The position numbers were made by a program, and so were the translations under genes. Positions 15,808 through 25,042 of a stretch of 64,000 bases of DNA are shown piece after piece (position 1 is the stretch's first letter; every line of letters begins with the position of its first letter). The notes below the pieces were generated by a model. It saw only the letters and a program-made list of their open reading frames with translations. It was not told the DNA's origin and ran no database searches. Origin of the DNA: Tumebacillus avium. Its GTDB lineage: Bacteria > Bacillota > Bacilli > Tumebacillales > Tumebacillaceae. Location of the stretch: positions 1,024,501 through 1,088,500 of the forward strand of contig NZ_CP021434.1 of the NCBI RefSeq assembly GCF_002162355.1, read 5' to 3'.

Positions 15808-18039
15808 TTACTTTGCTTCCCGTTCCCGTATCCGCTCCGCCAGCCGCGTATACCGCCGCTGTCCGTCCTGGCTGCGCACGGCGGTCTGCAGGGCCGGTTT
15901 CGTCCCGACCAGCACGACCAGCTTTTTCGCCCGCGTCACGCCTGTGTAGATCAGGTTGCGCTGCAGCATCACGCGGTGCTGCATCACGACCGGCAGGATC
16001 ACGCACGGGTATTCGCTCCCCTGGCTCTTGTGCACCGTCACCGCATAGGCCAGCGACAGTTCATCGAGCTCGGTGAGCGCGTAGGTGATGTGGCGCGGCT
16101 CTTTGTCATCCGGATAGACGACGGTCAGCTCGCCCTCTTCCGCATCGAGCGCCGCCACGCGTCCCACGTCGCCGTTAAAGACCTCTTTGGTGTAATTATT
16201 CTTCGTCTGCATCACTTTATCCCCAACGCGCAAAATCCGTCCGCTGTGCGTCAGTTCCGGCTTCTCAGCCCCCGCCGGGTTGAGCGCCGTCTGCAGCGCT
16301 TCATTAAGTGCCTCGACGCCGACCGACCCGCGCCGCATCGGCACCAGCACCTGGATGTCCTCGACCGGGTCGCCTTTGATAAACCCAGGCAAACGCCGGG
16401 CCGCCAGATCGAGCACCAAGCTCAGCAATGCGTCCGGCCGCCCTTCTTCGATAAAAAAGAAATCGCCGTCCTTTGCCACTTCCGGCAGCAGCCCATGGTT
16501 GATGCGGTGGGCGTTTTTGACGATCAGGCTCTCCTGCGCCTGCCGGAAGATCGTCTCCAGCCGCACCACCGTCACTTCGCCCGACTCGATCAGATCCTGC
16601 AAGACACGACCTGCGCCCACGCTGGGCAACTGGTCGATATCGCCGCACAACACCAGCCGCGCGCCCGAAGGCAAGGCACGGAGGAGCTGGAAAAAGAGCA
16701 GTTGGTCGATCATCGAGGCTTCGTCGATGATAAACACCGCCCCTTCCAGCGGATTCTCCTCATCGCGCTGGAAACGCAAACCTTCGCCTTCGACCATCGC
16801 GTATTCCAGCAAGCGGTGCAGCGTCTTCGCTTCCACGCCGGTGCTTTCGGTCATCCGCTTGGCGGCACGCCCCGTCGGCGCGGCCAAAGTTGGCGTCACG
16901 CCTTGACGTTCCAACGCGGCGATCATCGCTTTGACCGTCGTCGTCTTCCCTGTGCCCGGCCCGCCGGTGATGATCACCAGCCGTTCGCGCAGCACCGCCG
17001 CCACCGCCTGCCGCTGCAAAGGGGCGAGCTCCATGCCCTGCTCCGCTTCGATCTCCGTGATCAGCCGTTCCTCATCCTGCACTTCGCCCTCTTCCATCGC
17101 GATCTGCACCGCGCCGTTCATCAGCGTCCGGATCTTCTCCGCCGACTTCAGTTCGGCAAAATAGAACCCGGTCAGATAGACCAGCCGTTGTGCGCCGGCC
17201 GAGTCCGCTTTTTCCACGATCACGCCGCCGGAACGCTCTTCCGCCAACGCCTGCAGCATCGCCGGAAGCGCATCGCGTGTTGCACTGCCCAGCAGCGCTT
17301 CCGCCTTGGCAAACAGTTCGCGCTCCGGCAAAAAGACATGGCCTTCATCCGCCCCTTGGCGCAGCACATGTTTCAGCGCAGCACGCAAACGTCCCGGCGA
17401 CTCGGGCGGCAACCCGAGCTGCAAGGCCAGCTTGTCGGCCGTCTTGAAGCCGATGCCATGCACCTCATCGACGAGGCGATACGGATTGGAGCGCAATACG
17501 TCCAGCGCCTCATTGCCGTAGCGCTTGTAGATCTTCGCCGCGATGCTTGGCGTGATCCCGCGCGAGCTCAGGTAGACCATCACCGACTGCACGCCCATCT
17601 GTTCGCGCAGCCCTTGGGCGATGCCTTCCGCCTTTTTCTGCCCGATGCCTTCGATCTCCAACAGCCGCTCCGGCTCCGTCTCGATCACTTGCAGCGTGGC
17701 CGTGCCAAACTCCTCGACCAGCTTTTTCGCCGTCTTGGGGCCGAGGCCTTTGATCATCCCGGAGCTGAGGAATTTTAAAATCGCATCCGGCGTGACGGGC
17801 AGCACCCGCTCGAACTCGTCGAACAAGAGCTGCAAACCCCACTTTTCATGGCGGCTCCACGTGCCCGTCACCCGAATGTTGTCGCCTTCCTGCGGCCCGA
17901 TCAACGTGCCGACGATGACGGCGCTGTCTTTCTTGCCCGTCTGCAGCGTGGCGACCGTATAGCCGTTGTCATCATTGTGAAACGTGATCTTTTTCAAAAC
18001 GCCTTCCAGCGTCACACGTTCATTCGGGAGCAAGCCCAT
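15808..18039 (-). CDS. recD2: RecD2-type ATP-dependent DNA helicase
   Basis: A 743-residue SF1B 5'-3' helicase of the RecD2 (YrrC) type found in organisms with AddAB instead of RecBCD. It has an N-terminal OB-like region, helix-hairpin-helix repeats (EIEGIGQKKAEGIAQGL), Walker A (ITGGPGTGKTTTVKA), Walker B (FIIDEASMID), and motif VI near the end (YAVTVHKSQGSEY, IYTGVTRAKKLVVLVG). The start at 18039 has AAGGTG 7 bases upstream; the longer frame lacks a site. Placed between phoU and phoP, an unusual neighbour for Pho genes. Confidence 0.92.
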   Translation of the reverse strand: MGLLPNERVTLEGVLKKITFHNDDNGYTVATLQTGKKDSAVIVGTLIGPQEGDNIRVTGTWSRHEKWGLQLLFDEFERVLPVTPDAILKFLSSGMIKGLGPKTAKKLVEEFGTATLQVIETEPERLLEIEGIGQKKAEGIAQGLREQMGVQSVMVYLSSRGITPSIAAKIYKRYGNEALDVLRSNPYRLVDEVHGIGFKTADKLALQLGLPPESPGRLRAALKHVLRQGADEGHVFLPERELFAKAEALLGSATRDALPAMLQALAEERSGGVIVEKADSAGAQRLVYLTGFYFAELKSAEKIRTLMNGAVQIAMEEGEVQDEERLITEIEAEQGMELAPLQRQAVAAVLRERLVIITGGPGTGKTTTVKAMIAALERQGVTPTLAAPTGRAAKRMTESTGVEAKTLHRLLEYAMVEGEGLRFQRDEENPLEGAVFIIDEASMIDQLLFFQLLRALPSGARLVLCGDIDQLPSVGAGRVLQDLIESGEVTVVRLETIFRQAQESLIVKNAHRINHGLLPEVAKDGDFFFIEEGRPDALLSLVLDLAARRLPGFIKGDPVEDIQVLVPMRRGSVGVEALNEALQTALNPAGAEKPELTHSGRILRVGDKVMQTKNNYTKEVFNGDVGRVAALDAEEGELTVVYPDDKEPRHITYALTELDELSLAYAVTVHKSQGSEYPCVILPVVMQHRVMLQRNLIYTGVTRAKKLVVLVGTKPALQTAVRSQDGQRRYTRLAERIREREAK

Positions 18040-18111
18040 TCCCAAACACCTTCTCTCCGTCCCTAGCCTCTCCAAAAGAGATTCGCGACAGAACAGCCCG
18101 TGTCCTGCTCC

Positions 18112-18771
18112 TTAGTGGTTAAGCTCTTGACGAACGCCGGTGATCATATAGATCACCCATTCGCCGATGTTGGTGGCGTGGTCGGCGATACGCTCCAGCA
18201 TGCGGCAGACCATCAGGAGCAGGATCGCCTGGTGCACATTCGCCGGGTCGGCCCCCATCAGCTCTTCCAGTTCGAGGAAGATCTGCTTGAACAGGGCATC
18301 GACCGCGTCGTCTTTTTTCGCCAGTGAGCGGGCGATCTCCAAGTCTTTTTTGACATAGGAGTTCAAAGCGTCGCGCAGCATGTCTTTGGTCATGTCGGCC
18401 ATGCGCGGCGTGTCGACGAGCGGCTTGAGCAGCTTCTCGCCCTGCAGGCGGATCGTCGTTTTCGCGATGTCCACCGCGTGGTCGCCGATGCGCTCAAGGT
18501 CGGTGACGATCTTCATCGCCGTGCCGATCACGCGCAGGTCGGACGCCATCGGCTGCTGCAAGGCCAGCAGGCGCAGGCAGGACGACTCGATCTCCACCAT
18601 CAGCTCATTGACTTTGTCGTCACCCGCGACCACTTGGCGGGCGATCGTTTCGTCGAGCTGGGCCAGCGATTTGACGGCGAGGAAGATCGCCTCTTCGACC
18701 ATCACGCCCATCTTCAACAGGTCGCGCTGCAGTTCTTCAAGCGATTGGTGAAACCCTTTTCTGGTATCCAT
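18112..18771 (-). CDS. phoU: Phosphate signalling protein PhoU
   Basis: A 219-residue all-helical PhoU with two three-helix repeats, each with the metal-binding E/DxxxD pattern (IGDHAVDIAKT near residue 80, IADHATNIGEWVIY near 200). PhoU couples the PstSCAB transporter to PhoR and restrains signalling when phosphate is plentiful. It lies 18 bases after pstB. Confidence 0.93.
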   Translation of the reverse strand: MDTRKGFHQSLEELQRDLLKMGVMVEEAIFLAVKSLAQLDETIARQVVAGDDKVNELMVEIESSCLRLLALQQPMASDLRVIGTAMKIVTDLERIGDHAVDIAKTTIRLQGEKLLKPLVDTPRMADMTKDMLRDALNSYVKKDLEIARSLAKKDDAVDALFKQIFLELEELMGADPANVHQAILLLMVCRMLERIADHATNIGEWVIYMITGVRQELNH

Positions 18772-18789
18772 ATTCCTCCGCCTCCTTCA

Positions 18790-19569
18790 TTAACCGAAAC
18801 GTCCGGTGATGTAGTCTTCCGTGCGCTTGTCGCCCGGATTGGTGAACAGCCCATCGGTCACGCCATGCTCGACCATCACGCCGTTCAGGAAAAATGCGGT
18901 CGTGTCGGAGATGCGTGCCGCCTGCTGCATGTTGTGTGTGACGATGATGATCGTGTATTTGTTTTTCAGCTCTTGGGTCAGCTCTTCGACTTTCAACGTG
19001 GAGATCGGGTCGAGCGCCGAAGTTGGTTCGTCCATCAGCAGCACTTTCGGCTCGACGGCGAGCAGGCGGGCGATGCACAAACGCTGCTGCTGGCCGCCGG
19101 AAAGTCCCAGCGCCGACTTGTGCAGGCGGTCTTTCGCTTCCTCCCACAAGGCGGCTTGCTGCAAAGAGCGCTCGACGATCACGTCGAGGTCTTTTTTGCG
19201 GCGGATGCCATGGATGCGCGGGCCGTAAGCGATGTTGTCGTAGATCGACATCGGGAATGGATTGGGGCGCTGGAAGACCATGCCGACGTTTTTGCGCAGG
19301 TTGACCACATCGGTGTCCCCGCCGTAGATGTTGTCGCCGTCAACGAGGACTTCCCCGGTGATTTTGACGCCCGGAATCAGGTCGTTCATGCGGTTCAAGG
19401 TGCGGAGCAAGGTCGATTTCCCACAGCCGGACGGGCCGATAAACGCGGTGATCGAGCCTTCTGGCACGGACAGGTTGATATCATAGAGCGCTTGGTTGTC
19501 GCCGTAAAACAGGTCGACACCTTGCACGCGGATTTTCTCTTCGGTCGCGACAGCAGTTGCAGTTTTCAC
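18790..19569 (-). CDS. pstB: Phosphate ABC transporter ATPase PstB
   Basis: A 259-residue ABC ATPase. Walker A ([20 protein letters not shown]), signature ([15 protein letters not shown]), Walker B ([13 protein letters not shown]) and H-loop (IVTHNMQQA) are all intact. It powers high-affinity phosphate import with PstA, PstC and PstS. Twenty-seven bases separate it from pstA. Confidence 0.96.
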   Translation of the reverse strand: MKTATAVATEEKIRVQGVDLFYGDNQALYDINLSVPEGSITAFIGPSGCGKSTLLRTLNRMNDLIPGVKITGEVLVDGDNIYGGDTDVVNLRKNVGMVFQRPNPFPMSIYDNIAYGPRIHGIRRKKDLDVIVERSLQQAALWEEAKDRLHKSALGLSGGQQQRLCIARLLAVEPKVLLMDEPTSALDPISTLKVEELTQELKNKYTIIIVTHNMQQAARISDTTAFFLNGVMVEHGVTDGLFTNPGDKRTEDYITGRFG

Positions 19570-19596
19570 AGAAGTTCCTCCCCCTTTTGGACGATC

Positions 19597-20451
19597 TTAT
19601 TTCCCGGATGCTTTGCGCTGCAGGTAACGGCTGGGCAGCGCGATCAGCAGGTTCATCAAGAGCACGACGATGACGAGCAGAGCGGCGGTGCCTTCCGCGA
19701 TCTCCATCGCATCCGGCACAAGCGCTTCCGAGCGGATGTACCAGAGCTGCACCGACAAGGTGGCGCCCGAAGCCATCAGATCGAAGTCGGGCGCAAACCG
19801 CGACACCGACACGCCCGCCGTAAAGATCAAGATCGCCGATTCGCCCAGCGCCCGGCCGGCGACCAGCGTAATCCCGGTGACCAGACCTGGCAAAGACGTC
19901 GGAATCAGCACTTTGCGGATCATCTGCCATTTGGTTGAGCCCAGCGCCAGACTTGCCTCGCGGTAGGAGTCAGGCACGGCGCGCAGTGTCTCTTCGGTGA
20001 CGCGCACCAGCACCGGCAGATTGAGCAGCGCCAAGGTCAGCGCACCGCCAAGAATCGTAAAGCCGAGGCCAAAATAGGTGACGAACAACAGCGCCCCAAA
20101 CAGACCAAAGACGATCGACGGCACCGAAGCGAGCATTTCAGTGGACAGGCGCACCATGTCGGTGAACCAATTTTTCTTCGCGTACTCCGCGAGCCAGATG
20201 CCCGCCCCGATGCCAAACGGCAGCGAGAACAGCAGGGACAGAATCAGAATGTAAAACGAGTTGAACAGCATCGGGCCAACCCCGCCGCCCGCTTTCACAT
20301 CTTCCGGTTCGCCAAAAATAAAATCGGGCGTCAAATGCGGCACCCCGGCCGACAGGATGTACCAGAGAAACCAAGCGAGCACGCCAAGGATCAAAAACCC
20401 GACGGCCCAGAAAAATCCGGTGGCCAGCTTGTCTGTCAGTTTGGTGTTCAT
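19597..20451 (-). CDS. pstA: Phosphate ABC transporter permease PstA
   Basis: A 284-residue permease with about six membrane segments and the binding-protein-dependent transport EAA-like loop (YREASLALGSTKWQMIRKV). It forms the membrane channel with PstC. The start codon directly follows the pstC stop codon. Confidence 0.95.
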   Translation of the reverse strand: MNTKLTDKLATGFFWAVGFLILGVLAWFLWYILSAGVPHLTPDFIFGEPEDVKAGGGVGPMLFNSFYILILSLLFSLPFGIGAGIWLAEYAKKNWFTDMVRLSTEMLASVPSIVFGLFGALLFVTYFGLGFTILGGALTLALLNLPVLVRVTEETLRAVPDSYREASLALGSTKWQMIRKVLIPTSLPGLVTGITLVAGRALGESAILIFTAGVSVSRFAPDFDLMASGATLSVQLWYIRSEALVPDAMEIAEGTAALLVIVVLLMNLLIALPSRYLQRKASGK

Positions 20452-21354
20452 CTAAGCGTCCCTCCTGCGTGCAACGATGCGAATGACGAGAATCAAAGAC
20501 AGAGAGACGAGCAGCAGAATCAGCGACATCAGGAACAGGGAATTGTTGACCGTCGTGCCAAAGATCGACGCCATCTCTTTGACGATCTGCGTCGTCAGCA
20601 CAGAGGTCGGCTCGCCGAGCCCTTTCGGCAGCACCGGCGCGTTGCCGATCACCATCTGCACCGCCATCGCTTCGCCGATCGCGCGGCCCATCCCGAGGAT
20701 GACCCCGGTCAGGATGCCCGGCAGCGCAGCCGGGAGCAGCACTTTGCGGATCGTCTGCCAGCGCGTCGCGCCCAAGGCATACGATGCTTCTTCCAGCGCG
20801 CGCGGCAAGCTGCGCAGCGCGTCTTCCGATACGGAGAGGATCGTCGGCAGAATCATGATCGCCAAGATCACCGCCGCCGGTCCCACGCCAAAGCCCGGCT
20901 CGCCCGGAAACGTCTTGGCAAACCACGGCACAAAGATCAACAGACCGATCAAGCCGTAGACAACGGACGGAATCCCGACAAACAGATCGGCGGCCGGACG
21001 CATGATCTCGCGCATCCAGTTCGGCGCGATCTTCGCCATAAACACCGCGCCGCCAACGGCGACCGGCACCGCGAGGAGCAGCGCGAGGCCGGTGACGAGA
21101 AACGAGCCGAGAATGAATCCGGCCGCGCCGTACTCGCCTTCCGACGGCGTCCAGTTCGTGCTGAAGAAAAACTCCGCAATCCCCGCCTGCGGATCGGCAA
21201 ACGTCTGCAGCCCCTGCTTGCCGACAAAAAGAATGATGCCAAAGATGATCAGTGACACAAAGACGGCGCTGCCGACAAACAGCCAATGCATCATGCGGTC
21301 GGTTCGGCGGCGCATCGCGTTCAAAGCACCTGCCGTTTCTTTTGCTGCTGTCAT
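20452..21354 (-). CDS. pstC: Phosphate ABC transporter permease PstC
   Basis: A 300-residue permease with about six transmembrane helices and the EAA loop (LEEASYALGATRWQTIRKVL). It partners PstA. A 137-base gap with a GC-rich hairpin separates it from pstS upstream, the usual place for processing that leaves more pstS than transporter mRNA. Confidence 0.95.
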   Translation of the reverse strand: MTAAKETAGALNAMRRRTDRMMHWLFVGSAVFVSLIIFGIILFVGKQGLQTFADPQAGIAEFFFSTNWTPSEGEYGAAGFILGSFLVTGLALLLAVPVAVGGAVFMAKIAPNWMREIMRPAADLFVGIPSVVYGLIGLLIFVPWFAKTFPGEPGFGVGPAAVILAIMILPTILSVSEDALRSLPRALEEASYALGATRWQTIRKVLLPAALPGILTGVILGMGRAIGEAMAVQMVIGNAPVLPKGLGEPTSVLTTQIVKEMASIFGTTVNNSLFLMSLILLLVSLSLILVIRIVARRRDA

Positions 21355-21445
21355 GTTGTTCCCCCCACCTTGCTGTACTTTCTGTAAGTTATAAGTTTAC
21401 TGAATATTTGTTACGATTTTACATTTAGGTCATAACACAGGGGCA

Positions 21446-21468
21446 GGGACGGGCCTGCGCGCCGTCCC
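21446..21468 (-). other. GC-rich hairpin between pstS and pstC
   Basis: GGGACGG/CCGTCCC stem with a GC-rich loop and no U-run. It probably stabilises the 3' end of pstS mRNA or marks a processing point, rather than ending transcription. Confidence 0.5.
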
Positions 21469-21491
21469 TCCCCATTTGCCAATCGGGTGTG

Positions 21492-22385
21492 TTAGTTTTT
21501 CAGTTGAGAGATCGGAATGAACTTCAGCGCTTCAACTTCATTGCTTTGGAACTCATCAGACAGGATGTAGTCGAGGAACGCCTGGCTGACTTTGTCCGGC
21601 GTGCCTTTGGTGTACATGTGCTCGACGGAGAACAGCTTCCAAGTGCCGTTGGCGATGTTTTCCGGCTTGTATTCCACACCGTCCAGCTTCAGGACTTGGA
21701 TTTTGTCGTCCGCGTACGGCGCATCCATGTAGCCGATCGAGCCGGTCGTTTGTTCAACCGAAGTCTTCAGCGCGCCGGTCGAGTCTTGCACCACTGCGTC
21801 TTTTGCGAAGTCTTTGCCTTTCGGGATCAGCGCCGACTTGATGTACTTGCGAGAACCGGACGATTCGGCGCGGCCGATGATCGTGATCTCTTGGTCTTTG
21901 CCGCCCACTTCTTTCCAGTTTTTCACTTCGCCGGTCAGGATCTTCGCCGCTTCTTCGGAGGTGAGGTCATCGACCGCCACGTCTTTGTTGGTGACCAGCA
22001 CGAACGGCGCGATCGCCACTTGGTGGTCGACGAGGCCTTTGTCCGCATATTCGGAGCCAGCTTCCACGTCGGAGTTGCCGATATTGACAGCGCCTTCTGC
22101 GACTTGCTTCAGACCGGTGCCCGACCCGCCTGCCGCAACGTCGATCGTGACGCCGGGATGTTTGTCTTGGAATTGGGATGCCGCGTGCTTCACGAGCGGC
22201 AGCAGTGCCGAAGAGCCGGATGCTGTGATTTTGCCGGTGAGTTCTTCCTGCTTTGGAGCGTTCGAATCGCCGGTGGCATTTTGGTTTTGGTTCGCTTCCT
22301 CTTTCCCGCAGCCGACCATCAAACCAGCAGTCATCGTTGCGATCAAACCGAAAGTCATCGCCTTTTTCGACACAGTTGCAAACAC
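21492..22385 (-). CDS. pstS: Phosphate-binding lipoprotein PstS
   Basis: A 297-residue extracytoplasmic phosphate-binding protein. It starts at GTG (22385), with AAGGGGGA 8 bases upstream, and has a lipoprotein signal ending LMVGC. Phosphate-binding loops are visible (ITASGSSALLPL, GGSGTGLKQV, GRAESSGSRKY). It delivers phosphate to PstC-PstA. The open frame extends 57 codons farther, into the promoter region, without a site. Tandem Pho-box-like repeats lie upstream. Confidence 0.93.
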   Translation of the reverse strand: MFATVSKKAMTFGLIATMTAGLMVGCGKEEANQNQNATGDSNAPKQEELTGKITASGSSALLPLVKHAASQFQDKHPGVTIDVAAGGSGTGLKQVAEGAVNIGNSDVEAGSEYADKGLVDHQVAIAPFVLVTNKDVAVDDLTSEEAAKILTGEVKNWKEVGGKDQEITIIGRAESSGSRKYIKSALIPKGKDFAKDAVVQDSTGALKTSVEQTTGSIGYMDAPYADDKIQVLKLDGVEYKPENIANGTWKLFSVEHMYTKGTPDKVSQAFLDYILSDEFQSNEVEALKFIPISQLKN

Positions 22386-22478
22386 TTGAAAATCCCCCTT
22401 CAGGAGTCCGATGTTTTGGTTGGTGTTGCTTACAGTTCTTATCCTACCAGCGCAAGGTAAATCTAGTTCGGACTCTGC

Positions 22479-22494
22479 GTAAAGGGTTTGTAAA
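22479..22494 (-). promoter_or_regulatory. Pho-box-like direct repeats upstream of pstS
   Basis: Minus strand TTTACA-N5-TTTACG, 11-base periodicity, possibly a third half-site TCCGAA. This matches the TT(A/C/T)ACA repeats bound by Bacillus PhoP, about 90-110 bases before the pstS start. Confidence 0.6.
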
Positions 22495-22500
22495 TTCGAA

Positions 22501-22680
22501 TCAGGGCATCCCGCCGCGCGGGAGCAGGAAATGCAAAAGGACCGGCAAGGCCCCAACGGCCCCGCCGATCACAAAAATTCCGATGCTCGCCTGCCGGTTA
22601 CCGTCCCGCCGCACTTTGCTCCCGTACGAGATGGTGTAGTAGCCGGCGTACAACGCGAGCACGATGAACATCCACGACAT
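22501..22680 (-). CDS. Small two-helix membrane protein of the germinant-receptor operon (GerD-subunit-like)
   Basis: A 59-residue protein (MSWMFIVLALYAGYYTISYG at the start) with two predicted membrane helices separated by a basic loop, SKVRRDGNRQ. GGAGG lies 6 bases upstream. It is the fourth gene after gerA-gerB-gerC homologs, the position of the small D-subunits known for some germinant receptors. The role is inferred from position, size and topology only. Confidence 0.7.
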   Translation of the reverse strand: MSWMFIVLALYAGYYTISYGSKVRRDGNRQASIGIFVIGGAVGALPVLLHFLLPRGGMP

Positions 22681-22703
22681 CTGTATCCTCCCTTTCGCGG
22701 CCG

Positions 22704-23936
22704 TTACGGCTTGAGCGGCGGCCGCAGCTGTTTCCCGAATTCCCGCAGTTTGACTTGAAAGTCCACCGTGACATTCGCTTCCGGAAAGCGTTCCATCCAG
22801 TGGTATTGCTGAAATTCGGCCAGCGTCAGAAAACGCGGCCGGGCCGACAGTTCCCACATGAACGGGTCGCCTTTGTATTTCGTCTGCATCTTCTTCACCA
22901 GTTTCCTCGATTTCGTCTCCAACTGGTGTTCGAGCGATGCCCGCAGCAACTCCTGTTTGCTGAAGTTCTCCGAATAGTTCTCAAAGCTTGGGATCGACAT
23001 GATATCCACATTGACCGGCACGGTGACCTTGACGACCGGCCGCTCGCCTTTTACATCGACTTTGATGTGCGTCCGCCCCGGATGCAGCAGCCTGGCCGCG
23101 ATGCGGTAGTTGGGGTGGAGCGGGTCTTTGTAGGTGACGAGCATTTCGTCCGCCTTTGATTTCGAGCGCATGACCAGCGAGAATCGCGTCTCTTCCCCAT
23201 TCAGCGCGCCGATCATCTTGCCGTTCTTAAAGACGGCCGACCCGATCATCTGCGTGACGTTCCCGCCTTTCTCATCGATCTCCCCCGGCAGATACTCGTC
23301 CTCTTGCCCTTTTTCCGGGTGCCGGTATTCTCTCGTTGTGCAGTAGATGGCCAGAAACAGGCCGTTTTTGCTCTCCGTGCGCTGAAAAAACCGATTGACG
23401 GTGGAGAGCGGCACCAGCCCGGTGTCCTGCCAGCGGTCGACCATAAAGTCAAAAAACTTGTGCGGGCGCGTCTCCAGCTTCGGCGAATTGGAGCGGATGA
23501 ACTCGGCTGCCGGCTCCCGCGAGACGAGGATGTTCATCTCCCGCCGCATCTCCCGCTCCCGCAGCGTGGCGCCGATGATGCTGAAAAATTTTTCGCTTTT
23601 GGCCAACTTTTCGCCGATGATCAGCACTTTCGTGTGCGAGAAGGACAGTTTTCTGGGGATCGACGCGTTCGCCAAGTCCCGTCCGGTCAGAAAGTCGGGC
23701 GCCGTAAACGTGATGATGTCAGAAGCCGGCTCTTGCGACTGATTGGCCTGGTCGGAAGAGCCGACCTGCGGATTGGCGATTTGATAGGTGATGCTCACGT
23801 CGTTGCCTTCCGCCTGGTCGAGGCCCATCACGACAACAAACGCCCGCTCTTCGATCTCCATGCGGCTGCCGCATCCGGACAGCACGCCAGCAAGCACCAG
23901 CAGCAAGGCGAGGTGACGGAAGATGTGCGTGGTCAT
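22704..23936 (-). CDS. Germinant receptor C-subunit (Ger(x)C lipoprotein)
   Basis: A 410-residue GerAC-type lipoprotein with signal peptide and lipobox (VLAGVLSGCGSRMEIEE). The ERAFVVVMGLDQAEGNDVSI start and the IGEKLAKS region are typical. It sits on the outer face of the spore inner membrane as part of the receptor for small-molecule germinants. It overlaps the B-subunit gene by four bases (ATGA). Confidence 0.9.
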   Translation of the reverse strand: MTTHIFRHLALLLVLAGVLSGCGSRMEIEERAFVVVMGLDQAEGNDVSITYQIANPQVGSSDQANQSQEPASDIITFTAPDFLTGRDLANASIPRKLSFSHTKVLIIGEKLAKSEKFFSIIGATLREREMRREMNILVSREPAAEFIRSNSPKLETRPHKFFDFMVDRWQDTGLVPLSTVNRFFQRTESKNGLFLAIYCTTREYRHPEKGQEDEYLPGEIDEKGGNVTQMIGSAVFKNGKMIGALNGEETRFSLVMRSKSKADEMLVTYKDPLHPNYRIAARLLHPGRTHIKVDVKGERPVVKVTVPVNVDIMSIPSFENYSENFSKQELLRASLEHQLETKSRKLVKKMQTKYKGDPFMWELSARPRFLTLAEFQQYHWMERFPEANVTVDFQVKLREFGKQLRPPLKP

Positions 23937-25042
23937 GAGGCTTCACCTTCTCCTTTCTGTCGGACCTTGGTCAAAATCCACAGGATGCAGGGCAGGAGGA
24001 TCAGCAACGGCCAACTCGTGTGCACCACATAGTTGTCCCAATAGATCAGCGCGTTTTCCAGCGAGTTTTTCGGAATCATGCCGATGGTGATCGACAACAC
24101 GGTGATCGGCAGCAGCAGCGGCCGCCAGCCTGCTTCATGGCGCAGCACCTGCGACAAAAAGTGGGCGTTCACATAGAGCAGAAACGCCAACTTCAAAAGG
24201 GTCGCCACAATCCAAAAGGCCAGAAACACCGCCTCCATGTTGGTAAAATACCGGCCGAGCGAGACGTAGCGGGTCAACTGCTGAAAGGGATAGTTCATCA
24301 TCTCGACCGAAGGGATGTCATAAAGCACGATGTAGAGCGAGAAAAAGAGCATCAATTCGACCACAACAAATCCGGTGGCCAAATAGGCGCCTTTGCGAAA
24401 CGCGCGCTCGCTGCCAGCCATCGGCAACAACATAATGAACATCATCAACTCCCCGTACAAAGACGAGTGAAACACCGACTGTTTGACAAGATCCCAACCG
24501 CCCGGTCCGAGGATCGGGAACAGCCGCTGCCACTGCGTATCTTCCAGCGACAGCAGAAACAGCACCAGCACGGCCGCTTTGATATAAGGCAGCGTGATCC
24601 AAGAGGTGCGGCCGATCCGCTCGATGCCGCCGCGGGCGACGAACAGCACGCCGACAAAGATCGCCAGATAGATCACGATCAGCGAGATGCTCGGGAAAAA
24701 CATCGTCTCGATGATGTCCGCATACATCCGTCCAGTAAACGAAAGATTGGCCATCATGAACGCCAAGACGACAAGCGAGATCAAAAAGGCAAGATACTTC
24801 CCGGTCAAGACGCGCAGGATCTCATACAGCCCTTTGCCAGGAAACTTCCCCATCACCGACAACAAGATCAGCATGCACGGCCCAAGGAGCAAAATCGAGA
24901 GGAGCGGCAACATCCAGGTGGAGTTTTGCGCCGCTTTAAAAACGAGCGTAGGCGTGGAATCGCTGATTTTACCGCCGACCACGAGGACGATCATCGCATA
25001 CAGCCCCCGCGCCCCAAGATCGCCTTTCGCCTGCTTGTTCAA
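23933..25042 (-). CDS. Germinant receptor B-subunit (GerAB, amino-acid permease fold)
   Basis: A 369-residue membrane protein with about ten helices, of the GerAB/APC superfamily, thought to bind the germinant. The start is TTG at 25042: it overlaps the gerA-type stop codon (TTGA) and has AGGAGG 9 bases upstream, while the longer frame would overlap gerA by 76 bases. A GxxSDSTPTLVF segment and the FWIVATLLKLAFLLYVN helix near residue 280 are typical. The germinant cannot be predicted. Confidence 0.88.
   Translation of the reverse strand: MNKQAKGDLGARGLYAMIVLVVGGKISDSTPTLVFKAAQNSTWMLPLLSILLLGPCMLILLSVMGKFPGKGLYEILRVLTGKYLAFLISLVVLAFMMANLSFTGRMYADIIETMFFPSISLIVIYLAIFVGVLFVARGGIERIGRTSWITLPYIKAAVLVLFLLSLEDTQWQRLFPILGPGGWDLVKQSVFHSSLYGELMMFIMLLPMAGSERAFRKGAYLATGFVVVELMLFFSLYIVLYDIPSVEMMNYPFQQLTRYVSLGRYFTNMEAVFLAFWIVATLLKLAFLLYVNAHFLSQVLRHEAGWRPLLLPITVLSITIGMIPKNSLENALIYWDNYVVHTSWPLLILLPCILWILTKVRQKGEGEAS

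Noticed and set aside
15976-17778. 600-codon plus-strand ORF opposite recD2
   Set aside because: Composition (His/Arg/Gln-rich) is that of a GC-rich antisense shadow, and recD2 is intact.
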